64,000 nt of DNA, from positions 1 through 64,000 of the forward strand of contig NZ_FMZQ01000005.1 of the NCBI RefSeq assembly GCF_900102635.1, written 5' to 3'. A program made the translations under genes and the position numbers. Positions within the stretch are counted from its first letter, which is position 1. Every line of letters begins with the position of its first letter. The notes beneath the pieces were generated by a model that saw nothing but the letters and a program-made list of their open reading frames with translations, made no database searches and was not told the DNA's origin. Origin of the DNA: Ectopseudomonas chengduensis. GTDB taxonomy: Bacteria > Pseudomonadota > Gammaproteobacteria > Pseudomonadales > Pseudomonadaceae. This document shows positions 19,645 to 29,106 of this stretch, piece by piece.

Positions 19645-21023
19645 GCCGAACGCGCGCCGTTCTGCGCAAGCTGCGCATGCGTTTCGGCTCGTTGCGCCTG
19701 CGCCTGATGCTGGCCAGTGCCGCACTGGCAATGCTGTTCATGCTATTGCTGATGCCCGTGCTGCAGGGCGTGTTTCTCATGGCCCTGGAGCAGACCGTGG
19801 AGAAACGTCTGGCCTCCGACGCGGCTGCACTGATATCTGCTGCGCGTATCCATGACGGCCAGTTGCACATGCCTGACAAGATGCCCGATGAGGAATTCGA
19901 CAACCTCGATTCGCACCTGCTGGGTTTCATCTTCGACCGTGAAGGTCAGATGATCTGGCGCTCACGCTCCTCCATCGACGAGTTGGTGCGCTACCTGCCG
20001 CGCTACGATGGTCGTGGTCACGAGTTCATCCGCATTCGCGACGACAGCGGCCAGGAATACTTCGTATACGACGTAGAAGTGGATTTGCTGCGCGGCGACC
20101 AGACCGCGCTGAGCATCGTGACCATGCAGCCGACGCGCGAATACCAGGGGCTGTTCAACGGCTTTGCCTGGCAGTTGCGTTTGTGGCTGGGCATCGCCCT
20201 GCTGGTATTGCTGGGCCTGCTCTGGTTTGGCCTGACCTGGGGCTTTCGCAGCCTGCGCGGTCTCAGCGACGAGCTCGATGGCGTAGAGGCCGGTACCCGC
20301 CAGCGCCTGAGTGACGAACACCCACGCGAACTGCTGCGCCTGACCAATTCCCTCAACCGCCTGCTCGACAGCGAGCGGCGTCAGCGCGAGCGTTATCGCG
20401 ACTCACTGGAAGACCTTGCCCACAGCTTGAAAACACCACTCAGTGTGTTGCAAGGCATAGGTGAAACCCTTGCCGCTCAGCACGAGAATCGCGAGCAGGC
20501 GCAACTGATGCAGGCGCAAATCGAACGCATGAGTCAGCAGGTTGGCTACCAGTTGCAGCGCGCTAGCCTGCGCCGCAGCGGCCTGGTACGCCATCGCGAG
20601 CAGGTCTGGCCGGTGCTCGACGGTTTGTGCCGCTCGCTGGACAAGGTCTACCGCGACAAACGCGTGGAGGCGACGCTGGAAGTTCCCGAGCACAGTCAGA
20701 TCACCATGGAACGTGGCGCGCTGATGGAGCTGCTCGGCAACCTGCTGGAGAACGCTTACCGCCTCTGCCTGCATCGCGTACGTGTCAGGTTGCAACCCCT
20801 GGCTGGCGGCTGCCTGATCACCATTGAGGACGATGGCCCCGGTGTACCGCAGCAGCAGCGTGAGCGGGTGCTACAGCGAGGCGAGCGACTGGATGCACAG
20901 AATCCGGGGCAGGGCATCGGCCTGGCGGTGGTGGAAGATATCGTCGAAAGCTACGACGGTGAATTGAGTCTGGAAGATTCCGAATTGGGTGGCGCCTGCT
21001 TCAGGGTGCGCCTGTACGACTGA
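19641..21023 (+). CDS. phoQ: Sensor histidine kinase PhoQ
   Basis: A 460-residue kinase with two TM helices (about 20-42 and 170-195) around a short periplasmic sensor that has acidic patches (DKMPDEEFDNLD), suitable for divalent cations. The phosphoacceptor is His261 in EDLAHSLKTPLS. The N box is ELLGNLLENAYRLC and the G box DDGPGVPQQQ...GQGIGLAVVED. It pairs with PhoP in the same operon. The start overlaps phoP and gives a basic cytoplasmic N terminus. Confidence 0.95.
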   Translation: MSRTRAVLRKLRMRFGSLRLRLMLASAALAMLFMLLLMPVLQGVFLMALEQTVEKRLASDAAALISAARIHDGQLHMPDKMPDEEFDNLDSHLLGFIFDREGQMIWRSRSSIDELVRYLPRYDGRGHEFIRIRDDSGQEYFVYDVEVDLLRGDQTALSIVTMQPTREYQGLFNGFAWQLRLWLGIALLVLLGLLWFGLTWGFRSLRGLSDELDGVEAGTRQRLSDEHPRELLRLTNSLNRLLDSERRQRERYRDSLEDLAHSLKTPLSVLQGIGETLAAQHENREQAQLMQAQIERMSQQVGYQLQRASLRRSGLVRHREQVWPVLDGLCRSLDKVYRDKRVEATLEVPEHSQITMERGALMELLGNLLENAYRLCLHRVRVRLQPLAGGCLITIEDDGPGVPQQQRERVLQRGERLDAQNPGQGIGLAVVEDIVESYDGELSLEDSELGGACFRVRLYD

Positions 21024-21085
21024 ATGCAGCCGCTGCTGCCTGAGGATTGGCAGAGCACGCGGGCGACCATGAAGAGCAAGCCTCT

Positions 21086-22396
21086 CTATAGTTGTGTTGC
21101 GAAGCGCTCCACCGCGTTTACCACGAGTTTTGCACCCTCCTGAATCTCGGTGATCACCTGGCCGGCCTGGGCGGAAAGCTCCAGGCCCAATTCGGCCTGG
21201 GTCTTGCCGCGGTCGATCAGCTCTACCGCGCGCTCCGCCAGTTGCTGGTTCTGCCCGACCACCTGGGTGATTTCTTCCGTCGCTGAGCTGGTACGTGAAG
21301 CCAATTGGCGAACCTCATCGGCAACCACGGCGAAACCTCGGCCCTGCTCGCCGGCGCGGGCGGCTTCGATGGCTGCGTTGAGGGCCAGCAGGTTGGTCTG
21401 GTCGGCGATACTGCTGATGTTCTTGACGATGGCTCCGATCAGTTGGGATTGCTTGTCCAGTGCCTCGATACCCTGCGCGGCCTCCTGCATGCGGCTGGAC
21501 AGTTCGCGCATGGTGTCGAGCATCTGCTGTACCACCGATGCACCGTTCTTGGCACTGTCATCCGTGCCTTTCGACGTCTCGAAGGCGATGTTGGCGGCCT
21601 CGGCGATGGCAGCTTCGCGATTGACCTGGTCGGTGATCACCGTGGCGAACTTGACCACCTTATACAGGTTGTCGTGGGCGTCGGTGATGGGGTTGTAGGA
21701 GGCTTCCAGCCAGACTTCGCGTCCATGACTGTCCAGGCGTCTGAAGCGACCTGTGGCGAATTCGCCACGGCGCAGTTGCTCCCAGAACCGCTGGTATTGT
21801 GGAGAATTGGCTTCGGAGGCATCGCAAAAAATCCGGTGATGTTTACCCTGAATCTGCGTCAGGCTGTAGCCCATCGAATCGAGGAAACGCTGGTTGGCAG
21901 TGAGCACTTCGCCGTTCAGGTTGAATTCGATGACGGCGGTGGAGCGCTGCAGCGCGCTGATCAAGTTCTCGTGTTCGCGCGAGGTCTCGATGGTACGCGT
22001 CAGGTCGCTGGCATAGATGGAGAAGCGCTGCACCTTGCCCTGGCTGTCGCGTAGCGGCTGCAGGATCGAGCGTAGCCAGGCTTCTTCGCCGTTGCCGCGT
22101 TTCAGGCGGATGACCCCAGCCAGATGTTCGCCGCGTTCCAGGGCATGGCGTACCCGGTGGTGGAAGTCCAGGTTGCGCACATGTTCCGGGATCAGCGCCA
22201 GCAAGGGGCGGCCGCGCAGTTGATCGGCGCGGTAGAGCATTTCTTTCTCGAAGTTGGCGTTGACCGAGTCGATGCGTCCCTGGGCGTCGAGGTAGAGCGC
22301 GAGCATCTCTTCGTCGAGGCTGGTGCGTACCTGCTCGATCGAGGACAGTTCTTCGCGCAGGGCTTGTAGTTCTTGTTTCAGGCGGGTCGCGAACAT
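21086..22396 (-). CDS. Soluble PAS-PAS methyl-accepting chemotaxis protein (BdlA-like layout)
   Basis: A 436-residue protein without TM segments. Two PAS domains (about 40-150 and 160-270) are each followed by PAC-like segments ([40 protein letters not shown]). The MCP signalling hairpin (about 290-430) contains [20 protein letters not shown]. This order equals P. aeruginosa BdlA, a biofilm-dispersal protein, and related energy-taxis receptors; the ligand cannot be assigned. The start chosen gives [17 protein letters not shown], a short coiled coil. Confidence 0.85.
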   Translation of the reverse strand: MFATRLKQELQALREELSSIEQVRTSLDEEMLALYLDAQGRIDSVNANFEKEMLYRADQLRGRPLLALIPEHVRNLDFHHRVRHALERGEHLAGVIRLKRGNGEEAWLRSILQPLRDSQGKVQRFSIYASDLTRTIETSREHENLISALQRSTAVIEFNLNGEVLTANQRFLDSMGYSLTQIQGKHHRIFCDASEANSPQYQRFWEQLRRGEFATGRFRRLDSHGREVWLEASYNPITDAHDNLYKVVKFATVITDQVNREAAIAEAANIAFETSKGTDDSAKNGASVVQQMLDTMRELSSRMQEAAQGIEALDKQSQLIGAIVKNISSIADQTNLLALNAAIEAARAGEQGRGFAVVADEVRQLASRTSSATEEITQVVGQNQQLAERAVELIDRGKTQAELGLELSAQAGQVITEIQEGAKLVVNAVERFATQL

Positions 22397-22530
22397 CGGC
22401 GGGATCTCTGAGTAAGTGCTGACGGCTGTGTCGGCGCCGTGGGGCAATTGTTTAGAGCGAAATGACCGAGCGGTCGACGCCGTAGGTTACCGCGTGTGAC
22501 ATGCCGACGTTGGCCGCCGATCCCGCCGTT

Positions 22531-23529
22531 TCAACTCTCCTGCGCCCGATAAGCTCCGGGCGTCAGCCCCGTCCATTTCTTGAAGGCGCGATGAAAGGCC
22601 GAGGGTTCGGAGAATCCGAGTTGTTCGGCGATGTCCTGAATCGCCAGTTCGTCGCGGCCCAGGTGGTAGATGGCGAGGTCGCGGCGCAGATGGTCCTTGA
22701 GTTCCTGGAAGCTGGTGCCTTCCTCGCGTAAGTGACGACGCAGGGTTTGCGGGCTGGTGTGCAGTTGCTGAGCTACCTGTTCCAGGTCCGGCCAGGTGCG
22801 GCAGTCGCGGCCGAGCAGGCGACGAATCTGGCTGATCAGGCTATCGCCGCCGTCGGGGCGGGCCAGCAGATCGGCGGGTGAGTGCTGGAGGAATTGCTTG
22901 AGGGTGCGTTCGTCCTGCAGCAACGGCATGGTCAGGTAGCGGGCGTGGAACAGCAGGCTGTTTTGCCCGGCGGCAAAGCGCCGGCTGCAGGGGAACAGCA
23001 GTTCGTACTCGGCGGCATGAGCGGGCTCGGGATAGGCGAAGGTGGCTTCTTCCAGGCGGATGCGTTGGCCGATCAGCCAGCTACCCAGGCGATGCCAGAT
23101 CACCAGCAGACTTTCGACCAGAAAATGATCCGGGTCCCACAGCGTGCTGTCGTCGACGCTCAGCCGCGCCCAGTCGCCTTCGCGTTGCAGCTGGATGCCC
23201 GGTGCATCGGGAAACAGGCCGTAGAACATCGCGCCACGGCTCAGGGCTTTTTCCAGGCTGCGGCAGTGGATGATGGCGTGGCCCATCATGGCGAAGGTGC
23301 CGCGTTTGCTCGGCTGGCGGCCGAACCCGAGGTACTCGTCGTCCAGCGCTTCCCACAGCAGTTGCATCAGCCGGGAGAATTGTTCCGGGGCGATGCGTGC
23401 GCGCGGCTCGACCAGCACGGCGCTCTGGATGCCAGCCTGACGCAGTATCAGCTCGCAGGCCAGGCCTTGGCGATCCGCACCGCGCAGGGCGGCGCGGACG
23501 AAGTGGCTGGCAATGGTGCGTTCGCGCAT
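22531..23529 (-). CDS. AraC-family transcriptional regulator
   Basis: A 332-residue regulator with the N-terminal arabinose-binding-type domain of the OruR/PA-type AraC group (about 1-210) and two C-terminal HTH motifs (about 240-330: VAQQLHTSPQTLRRHLREEG and IAEQLGFSEPSAFHRAFKKW). It is divergent from dctA but separated by 341 bp, so control of dctA is possible yet unproven. The start at MRERTIASHF was preferred over a longer TTG/GTG extension that would add a low-complexity N terminus. Confidence 0.85.
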   Translation of the reverse strand: MRERTIASHFVRAALRGADRQGLACELILRQAGIQSAVLVEPRARIAPEQFSRLMQLLWEALDDEYLGFGRQPSKRGTFAMMGHAIIHCRSLEKALSRGAMFYGLFPDAPGIQLQREGDWARLSVDDSTLWDPDHFLVESLLVIWHRLGSWLIGQRIRLEEATFAYPEPAHAAEYELLFPCSRRFAAGQNSLLFHARYLTMPLLQDERTLKQFLQHSPADLLARPDGGDSLISQIRRLLGRDCRTWPDLEQVAQQLHTSPQTLRRHLREEGTSFQELKDHLRRDLAIYHLGRDELAIQDIAEQLGFSEPSAFHRAFKKWTGLTPGAYRAQES

Positions 23530-23871
23530 GGGCAGGCCGATCCAGGATGATTGCCGATGGTAGCCAGAGCGGCCCGCGCGCAACAAGTCATGTGCACAGC
23601 TCACGTGCGGATGGATATCCGCCAGCGCCGGCTGCTTGGTCGTGCGGGAATCCGCCACGAATGACATGACTGTTTGGCTGGTATGTTGTGTAACTTGTTG
23701 TTTTTAAACGGTTTGTCTGAATTTTTTGATATGGCATGCGGCTTGCGATACGGCGAACCAGGCGGCGGATCACGCCCCTCGACAATAAACCCCTCCGGCT
23801 GGAGGGAACATGCTTACAAAAGGGCTGCGCGGTATCGGAAGGATGCACCGCGGGGTCACTGAGGAACTGCC
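23530..23871. other. Intergenic region between araC-type gene and dctA
   Basis: This 342 bp stretch holds no credible gene. It has an AT-rich patch (23685-23730) just upstream of a sigma54-type promoter, a common position for an activator or IHF site, but no DctD site was recognised. A 110-base untranslated leader for dctA follows. Confidence 0.5.
23732..23746 (+). promoter_or_regulatory. Sigma54 promoter of dctA
   Basis: TGGCATGCGGCTTGC fits the -24/-12 consensus with GG and GC separated by ten bases and a perfect TTGC. DctA expression in rhizobia and pseudomonads depends on RpoN with DctB/DctD, which agrees with this site. Confidence 0.8.
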
Positions 23872-25185
23872 ATGACGACCGACGTCACCCGTCAACCGTT
23901 CTACAAAATGCTCTACGTCCAGGTTCTGGTCGCTATCACCATCGGTATCCTGCTCGGCCACTTCTACCCCGAGACCGGTGTAGCGCTAAAGCCGCTCGGC
24001 GATGGTTTCGTCAAACTGATCAAGATGGTCATCGCCCCCATCATTTTCTGCACCGTGGTCAGCGGTATCGCCGGTATGCAGGACATGAAGGCGGTTGGTC
24101 GTACTGGCGGTTACGCGCTGCTGTACTTCGAGATCGTGTCCACCGTTGCCCTGGTGATCGGCCTGATCGTGGTCAATGTGGTGCAGCCAGGTGCCGGCAT
24201 GCATATCGACCCGAACACGCTGGATGCCAGCAAGATCGCAGCCTATGCCTCCGCGGGCGAGCAGCAGAGCACCGTCGGCTTTCTGCTCAACGTGATCCCG
24301 TCCACCGTGGTCGGTGCCTTCGCCAATGGCGACATCCTGCAGGTGCTGTTCTTCTCGGTGATCTTCGCTTTCGCCCTGCAGCGCATGGGCGAGTTCGGCA
24401 AGCCGGTGCTGGAATTCATCGACCGCATTGCCCACGTCATGTTCGGCATCATCAACATGATCATGAAGGTCGCGCCCATCGGTGCCTTCGGCGCCATGGC
24501 CTTTACCATCGGTCAGTACGGTGTCGGTTCGCTGGTGCAGTTGGGCCAATTGATGCTGTGCTTCTACATCACCTGCGTGTTCTTCGTGCTGGTGGTGCTG
24601 GGCGGCATCTGCCGCGCCCATGGTTTCAGCGTCGTGCGCCTGATCCGCTACATCCGTGAAGAGCTGATGATCGTGCTCGGCACTTCGTCTTCCGAGTCGG
24701 TACTGCCGCGCATGCTGACCAAGATGGAAAAGCTGGGGGCGAAGAAATCCGTGGTCGGTCTGGTGATCCCCACGGGTTACTCCTTCAACCTCGACGGGAC
24801 CTCTATCTACCTGACCATGGCAGCGGTTTTCATCGCCCAGGCCACCGATACGCCGATGGACATCACCCATCAGATCACTCTGCTGCTGGTGCTGCTGGTG
24901 GCCTCCAAGGGTGCTGCCGGGGTGACCGGTAGCGGCTTCATCGTTCTGGCCGCGACCCTGTCTGCCGTTGGCCACCTGCCGGTTGCCGGTCTGGCGCTGA
25001 TCCTGGGTATCGACCGCTTCATGTCAGAAGCCCGCGCGCTGACCAACCTGGTTGGCAACGGCGTCGCCACCATCGTGGTCGCCAAGTGGTGCAAGGAGCT
25101 GGACGAAGACACCTTGCAGCGCGAGCTAGCGTCTGGTGGCAAGACCGAGGTAGTCGCTGCTCCGGCGATCCGCGAACTGGTTTGA
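23872..25185 (+). CDS. dctA: C4-dicarboxylate transporter DctA
   Basis: A 437-residue symporter of the DAACS family that takes up succinate, fumarate and malate with cations. Hallmarks are the serine-rich reentrant loop [34 protein letters not shown] and the [14 protein letters not shown] motif. The N terminus [20 protein letters not shown] is the usual one. It stands alone with its own sigma54 promoter and terminator. Confidence 0.96.
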   Translation: MTTDVTRQPFYKMLYVQVLVAITIGILLGHFYPETGVALKPLGDGFVKLIKMVIAPIIFCTVVSGIAGMQDMKAVGRTGGYALLYFEIVSTVALVIGLIVVNVVQPGAGMHIDPNTLDASKIAAYASAGEQQSTVGFLLNVIPSTVVGAFANGDILQVLFFSVIFAFALQRMGEFGKPVLEFIDRIAHVMFGIINMIMKVAPIGAFGAMAFTIGQYGVGSLVQLGQLMLCFYITCVFFVLVVLGGICRAHGFSVVRLIRYIREELMIVLGTSSSESVLPRMLTKMEKLGAKKSVVGLVIPTGYSFNLDGTSIYLTMAAVFIAQATDTPMDITHQITLLLVLLVASKGAAGVTGSGFIVLAATLSAVGHLPVAGLALILGIDRFMSEARALTNLVGNGVATIVVAKWCKELDEDTLQRELASGGKTEVVAAPAIRELV

Positions 25186-25220
25186 CGTGCTGCTCCTGCC
25201 ACGCACAGGAGTCACCTTCG

Positions 25221-25246
25221 GCCCGCCTTCATGGCGGGCTTTTTTT
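25221..25246 (+). terminator. Intrinsic terminator after dctA
   Basis: The stem GCCCGCC / GGCGGGC (25221-25227, 25233-25239) with a TTCAT loop is followed by seven T. Confidence 0.9.
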
Positions 25247-25358
25247 GGCCTGGGGTTACGTGACCGAATGGGTCAACCCGGCTGAGCGCACGGGTCATTG
25301 AGGGGCGGCGGGGCGGCCCTTAACCTCAAGGGCATAACAACAGCGGAGGAACCGCCCC

Positions 25359-26498
25359 ATGCAACGCAACCATTTCGAGATCGAGCACAACCTGTTCCGC
25401 GATGCCTTCGCGGCATTTCTGGACAAGGAGGTGGTGCCGCACCAGGAGGCCTGGGAAGAGGCGGGCGTGGTGGATCGCAGCGTGTGGCGCAAGGCCGGCG
25501 AGATGGGTTTTCTGTTGCCCTGGGCGGACGAGGAGTACGGTGGTGCCGGGCTCAAGGACTTTCGCTACGAGCAGATCATGTGCGAGGAGCTGGCGCGCAT
25601 CAACGAACCCGGTTTCATGATCCCGCTGCACTCGGCATTGTGCGGCCCCTATATCGCCGAGTACGGTAATGCCGAGCAGAAAGCGCGGTTGCTGCCGGGC
25701 ATCATCAGTGGCGAGACCATCCTGGCGGTGGCAATGACCGAGCCGTCAGCGGGTTCTGACCTGGCCGGCATGCGCACCACGGCGGTGGACAAGGGCGATC
25801 ATTGGCTGCTCAACGGCTCCAAGGTGTTCATCTCCAATGGCTATCTGGCCGATGTGGTGATAGTCGCAGCCAAGACCGATCCGGCCAACAAGCACGCCAT
25901 GGGCTTGTTTCTGGTGGAGCGCGGCATGTCCGGCTTCGAGCGCGGCAAGAAGCTGAAGAAACTCGGCATGCACAGCCAGGACACTGCCGAGCTGTTCTTC
26001 AACGACGTCAAGGTGCCCAAGGAGAATCTCTTGGGCGATGCCAAGGGCGGCTTCTTCTACCTGATGAACATGCTCGCCCAGGAGCGCCTGACCAATGCCT
26101 GTGGCGCGGTGGCTGGCGCCGAGGCGGCGCTGCAGACCACCATCGAGTACGTCAAGGAACGCCAGGCCTTCGGCCGCCCGGTGGCGCATTTCCAGAACAC
26201 CCGCTTCAAGCTGGCCGAGATGCGCACCCAGATCGACGTGGCCCAGGTGTTCACCGACCGCTGCGTGATGGATCACAACCAGAAGAAGCTCAGTGCAGAA
26301 GTCGCCGCAGAGGCCAAACTGTTCACCACCGAGCTGCTGTGCAAGGTGGTCGACGAGGGCGTGCAGCTGCATGGCGGCTGGGGCTACATGTGGGAATACC
26401 CGATCTGCAAGATGTACGCGAACGCGCGCATCCAGCGCATCTTTGCCGGTACCTCGGAAATCATGAAGGAAATCATCAGCCGCGGTATGAAGCTGTAG
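25359..26498 (+). CDS. Acyl-CoA dehydrogenase, LCAD/IVD type
   Basis: A 379-residue FAD enzyme that makes an alpha,beta double bond in an acyl-CoA. Domain order is helical, beta (MTEPSAGSDLAGMRTTA), helical. The catalytic Glu is Glu255 in the helix-G position (VAGAEAAL), as in long-chain and isovaleryl-CoA dehydrogenases. The alternative position near the C terminus holds Ala363 (IFAGTSEIMKE). It is the first gene of a four-gene plus-strand cluster; a GGAGGA RBS precedes the ATG. Confidence 0.93.
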   Translation: MQRNHFEIEHNLFRDAFAAFLDKEVVPHQEAWEEAGVVDRSVWRKAGEMGFLLPWADEEYGGAGLKDFRYEQIMCEELARINEPGFMIPLHSALCGPYIAEYGNAEQKARLLPGIISGETILAVAMTEPSAGSDLAGMRTTAVDKGDHWLLNGSKVFISNGYLADVVIVAAKTDPANKHAMGLFLVERGMSGFERGKKLKKLGMHSQDTAELFFNDVKVPKENLLGDAKGGFFYLMNMLAQERLTNACGAVAGAEAALQTTIEYVKERQAFGRPVAHFQNTRFKLAEMRTQIDVAQVFTDRCVMDHNQKKLSAEVAAEAKLFTTELLCKVVDEGVQLHGGWGYMWEYPICKMYANARIQRIFAGTSEIMKEIISRGMKL

Positions 26499-26521
26499 CG
26501 GCCGTTCGACGGAGAGTGGAT

Positions 26522-27343
26522 ATGAATCTTGCGATTGACGCATGGGCTCAGCCCGCCGGTGGCCAACTGCGCGAGCGCATGCCGGAGGTGGCGCGGCTGT
26601 TCGAGAAGTCCGGCAGTGCGCACCTGCTGGATGTGCGACTCGGCCCCGAGGAGACCATCGCACAGATGGACGAGGCGGGCGTCGACAAGCTGATGCTGGC
26701 CGCCTGGTGCCGCCCCGAGGGATGGGTGTTCAGCAACGATGAGATCGCCGAGTTTACCCGGGCCTTTCCCGAGCGCTTCGTCGGCGTGGCCACGGTCGAT
26801 CTGAGCAAGCCGATGGCCGCCGTGCGCGAGCTGGAGCGGGCCGTGCACGAGCTGGGCTGCAAGGCACTGCGCATCGTGCCCTGGCTGTGGAAGTTGCCGC
26901 CGAACGACCGGCGCTACTACCCGCTGTACGTGAAGTGCATCGAGCTGGACATTCCCTTCTGCACTCAGGTTGGCCATACCGGCCCGCTGCTGCCGTCGGA
27001 AACCGGGCGACCGGTACCCTATCTGGACGAGGTGGCGTTGGACTTCCCGGAGCTGCGCATCGTCGCCGGGCATATTGGCCATCCCTGGACGGACGAGATG
27101 ATAGGCGTGGCCTGGAAGCACGATAACGTCTTCATCGATACCTCGGCCTATCTGCCCCGTTATTACCCTGCACAGCTTCTGCAGTACATGCAGAGCTACG
27201 GCGCGCAAAAGGTGCTGTTCGGCAGCAACTTCCCCCAACTGTCCCTGAGCCGCTGCATGGCCCAGGTCAAGGAACTCGGTCTGGCCGCCGAGGTGGAGGC
27301 ACAATTTCTGTACGGTAACGCCCGCCGGGTGTTCGGCCTGTAA
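26522..27343 (+). CDS. Amidohydrolase-2-type protein lacking usual metal ligands
   Basis: A 273-residue TIM-barrel protein of the amidohydrolase_2/ACMSD-like group, starting MNLAIDAWAQPAGGQLRERM. The family's metal-binding HxH after the first strand is replaced by AWA (residues 7-9), and the usual catalytic Asp of GSDxP is Asn236 (FGSNFPQ). The internal His residues (QVGHTG, AGHIGHPW) remain. It may be a non-metal or substrate-binding relative. It lies 23 bp after the dehydrogenase gene and is probably cotranscribed; its role in that pathway is unknown. Confidence 0.8.
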   Translation: MNLAIDAWAQPAGGQLRERMPEVARLFEKSGSAHLLDVRLGPEETIAQMDEAGVDKLMLAAWCRPEGWVFSNDEIAEFTRAFPERFVGVATVDLSKPMAAVRELERAVHELGCKALRIVPWLWKLPPNDRRYYPLYVKCIELDIPFCTQVGHTGPLLPSETGRPVPYLDEVALDFPELRIVAGHIGHPWTDEMIGVAWKHDNVFIDTSAYLPRYYPAQLLQYMQSYGAQKVLFGSNFPQLSLSRCMAQVKELGLAAEVEAQFLYGNARRVFGL

Positions 27344-27424
27344 TGTCCGACTGATCGATCCCCCTGGCGCCATGCCGGGATCTACCGCTGGCCCCGCACA
27401 ACAACCGACAACAGGTGCGCCGCG

Positions 27425-29071
27425 ATGACCGAACCACTGCAACTGCCGCTGCAACGCTTCAACCACTGGCTGGATCGGCAAGCCGATGCCGTCTGGCTGC
27501 GTCAGCCGGTCAATGGAGTGTGGCATGACTTCACCTGGCGCCAGGTCGACGAGCAGGCGCGCCGCCTGGCCAGCGCGCTGCTGGCGCTGGGCTGCGTGCC
27601 GGGCGAGCGCGTTGCGCTGCTGGCGAAAAACTGCGCCGAATGGTTTATCAGCGACCTGGCGATCCAGCACGCCGGGCTGGTCAGCGTGCCGCTGTATCCG
27701 CTGCAGGCGCCGGAACAGATCGCCTATGTGCTGGAGCACGCGGGCTGCAAGGTAATCCTGGTTGGCAAGCTGGATGAGCCGGACAAGCTGGCCACCGGTA
27801 TCGCGGCGCATATCACCCGCATCGCCATGCCTTATCCGACCATGCCCGCCGAGCATCAATGGCAGGCCTTGCTGGCGGCGCATGAGCCGCTGTTCGGCGG
27901 GCATCTGCAACGCGGCGAGGATCTGCTGTCGATCCTCTATACCTCCGGCACCACTGGGCAGCCCAAGGGCGTGATGCTCTCGGCCCACGCCATGGCGTTC
28001 TCTGCGGCCAACGCCACGGCGGAGCTGAACATGACGCCGCAGGATCAGTTCTTCTCCTACCTGCCGCTATCGCATGCCGCCGAGCGCTTCCTGGTCGAAT
28101 TCAACAGCCTCTACTGCGGCGCACCGGTGGCCTTCGTCGAGTCGCTGGAGACCTTCGCCGGCGACCTGCGCCAGGTGCGTCCCACCGTGTTCTTCTCGGT
28201 GCCACGGTTGTGGACGCGCTTTCAGCAGGGCGTGCTGGAGAAATTGCCGGCGCACAAGCTCGAGCGCCTGCTGCGTATCCCACTGCTGGGACGTCTGGTG
28301 GCGCACAAGGTGCGGGCGGGGTTAGGGTTGGATCGTGCGCGCGTGCTGGTGTCCGGTGCGGCGGCGATTTCCACCGGGCTGCTGGAGTGGTACCGGCGCC
28401 TGGGCATGACCATTTGCGAGGGTTACGGCATGACTGAGCACTTCGCCTACGGTTGTTTCAATCGCCCCGGGCAGGTGCGCTTCGGTACCGTGGGCAGGCC
28501 GATGCCGCATCTGCAGGTGCGCATCGACGCCAGCGGCGAGATCCTGCTGCGCAGCGAGACGCTGATGCAGGGTTATTACCGTGAGCCGGAGAAAACCGCC
28601 GAGACGCTCAAGGATGGCTGGTTGCACACCGGTGACCGCGGCCAGCTGGACGAGGCGGGCTACCTGCGTATCACCGGGCGGGTCAAGGACATCTTCAAGA
28701 CCAGCAAGGGCAAATACGTCGCGCCAGCGCCCATCGAGGGCGAGATCGCCAAGAGTCATTGGGTCGAGCAGGTGTGCCTGATGGGCAGCAATCTCGATCA
28801 ACCACTGGCGCTGATCGAGCTCTCGCCAGCCGCCCGCCAGCAACCGCGCGAGTTGCTCGGCCAGTCACTTGCCGAGCATCTGCATGCAGTCAATCAACGG
28901 TTGGCGGCGCACGAACGTGTCAGCCATTTCTACCTGGTCAGCGAGGCCTGGACGGTGGATAACGGCAGCATGACGCCGACCATGAAAATTCGCCGCAACG
29001 TCCTGGAAGTGCGTTATGCCGAGGCCATTGCCGCCCTCCCCGGTGACGCCGTCATCGTCTGGGAAGGCTGA
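27425..29071 (+). CDS. AMP-binding acyl-CoA synthetase (long-chain fatty acid-CoA ligase type)
   Basis: A 548-residue adenylate-forming ligase that activates a carboxylic acid to its CoA thioester. The P-loop is ILYTSGTTGQPKGVMLS (about residues 176-192), followed by EGYGMTEHFAYG and the hinge/core TGDRGQLDEAGYLRITGRVKDIFKTSKGKYVAP with catalytic Lys in the final segment. It resembles ACSL/FadD15-type enzymes. In this cluster it probably supplies the acyl-CoA for the dehydrogenase and racemase; chain type is not determined. Confidence 0.9.
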   Translation: MTEPLQLPLQRFNHWLDRQADAVWLRQPVNGVWHDFTWRQVDEQARRLASALLALGCVPGERVALLAKNCAEWFISDLAIQHAGLVSVPLYPLQAPEQIAYVLEHAGCKVILVGKLDEPDKLATGIAAHITRIAMPYPTMPAEHQWQALLAAHEPLFGGHLQRGEDLLSILYTSGTTGQPKGVMLSAHAMAFSAANATAELNMTPQDQFFSYLPLSHAAERFLVEFNSLYCGAPVAFVESLETFAGDLRQVRPTVFFSVPRLWTRFQQGVLEKLPAHKLERLLRIPLLGRLVAHKVRAGLGLDRARVLVSGAAAISTGLLEWYRRLGMTICEGYGMTEHFAYGCFNRPGQVRFGTVGRPMPHLQVRIDASGEILLRSETLMQGYYREPEKTAETLKDGWLHTGDRGQLDEAGYLRITGRVKDIFKTSKGKYVAPAPIEGEIAKSHWVEQVCLMGSNLDQPLALIELSPAARQQPRELLGQSLAEHLHAVNQRLAAHERVSHFYLVSEAWTVDNGSMTPTMKIRRNVLEVRYAEAIAALPGDAVIVWEG

Positions 29072-29106
29072 GTCGCCTAGGCCACTTTTTCTTATCTGGA
29101 GTCACC

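Noticed and set aside
26384..27988. Open frame of 534 codons antisense to the amidohydrolase and CoA-ligase genes
   Set aside because: Composition is typical of antisense shadow in GC-rich DNA, and the sense genes have clear motifs.
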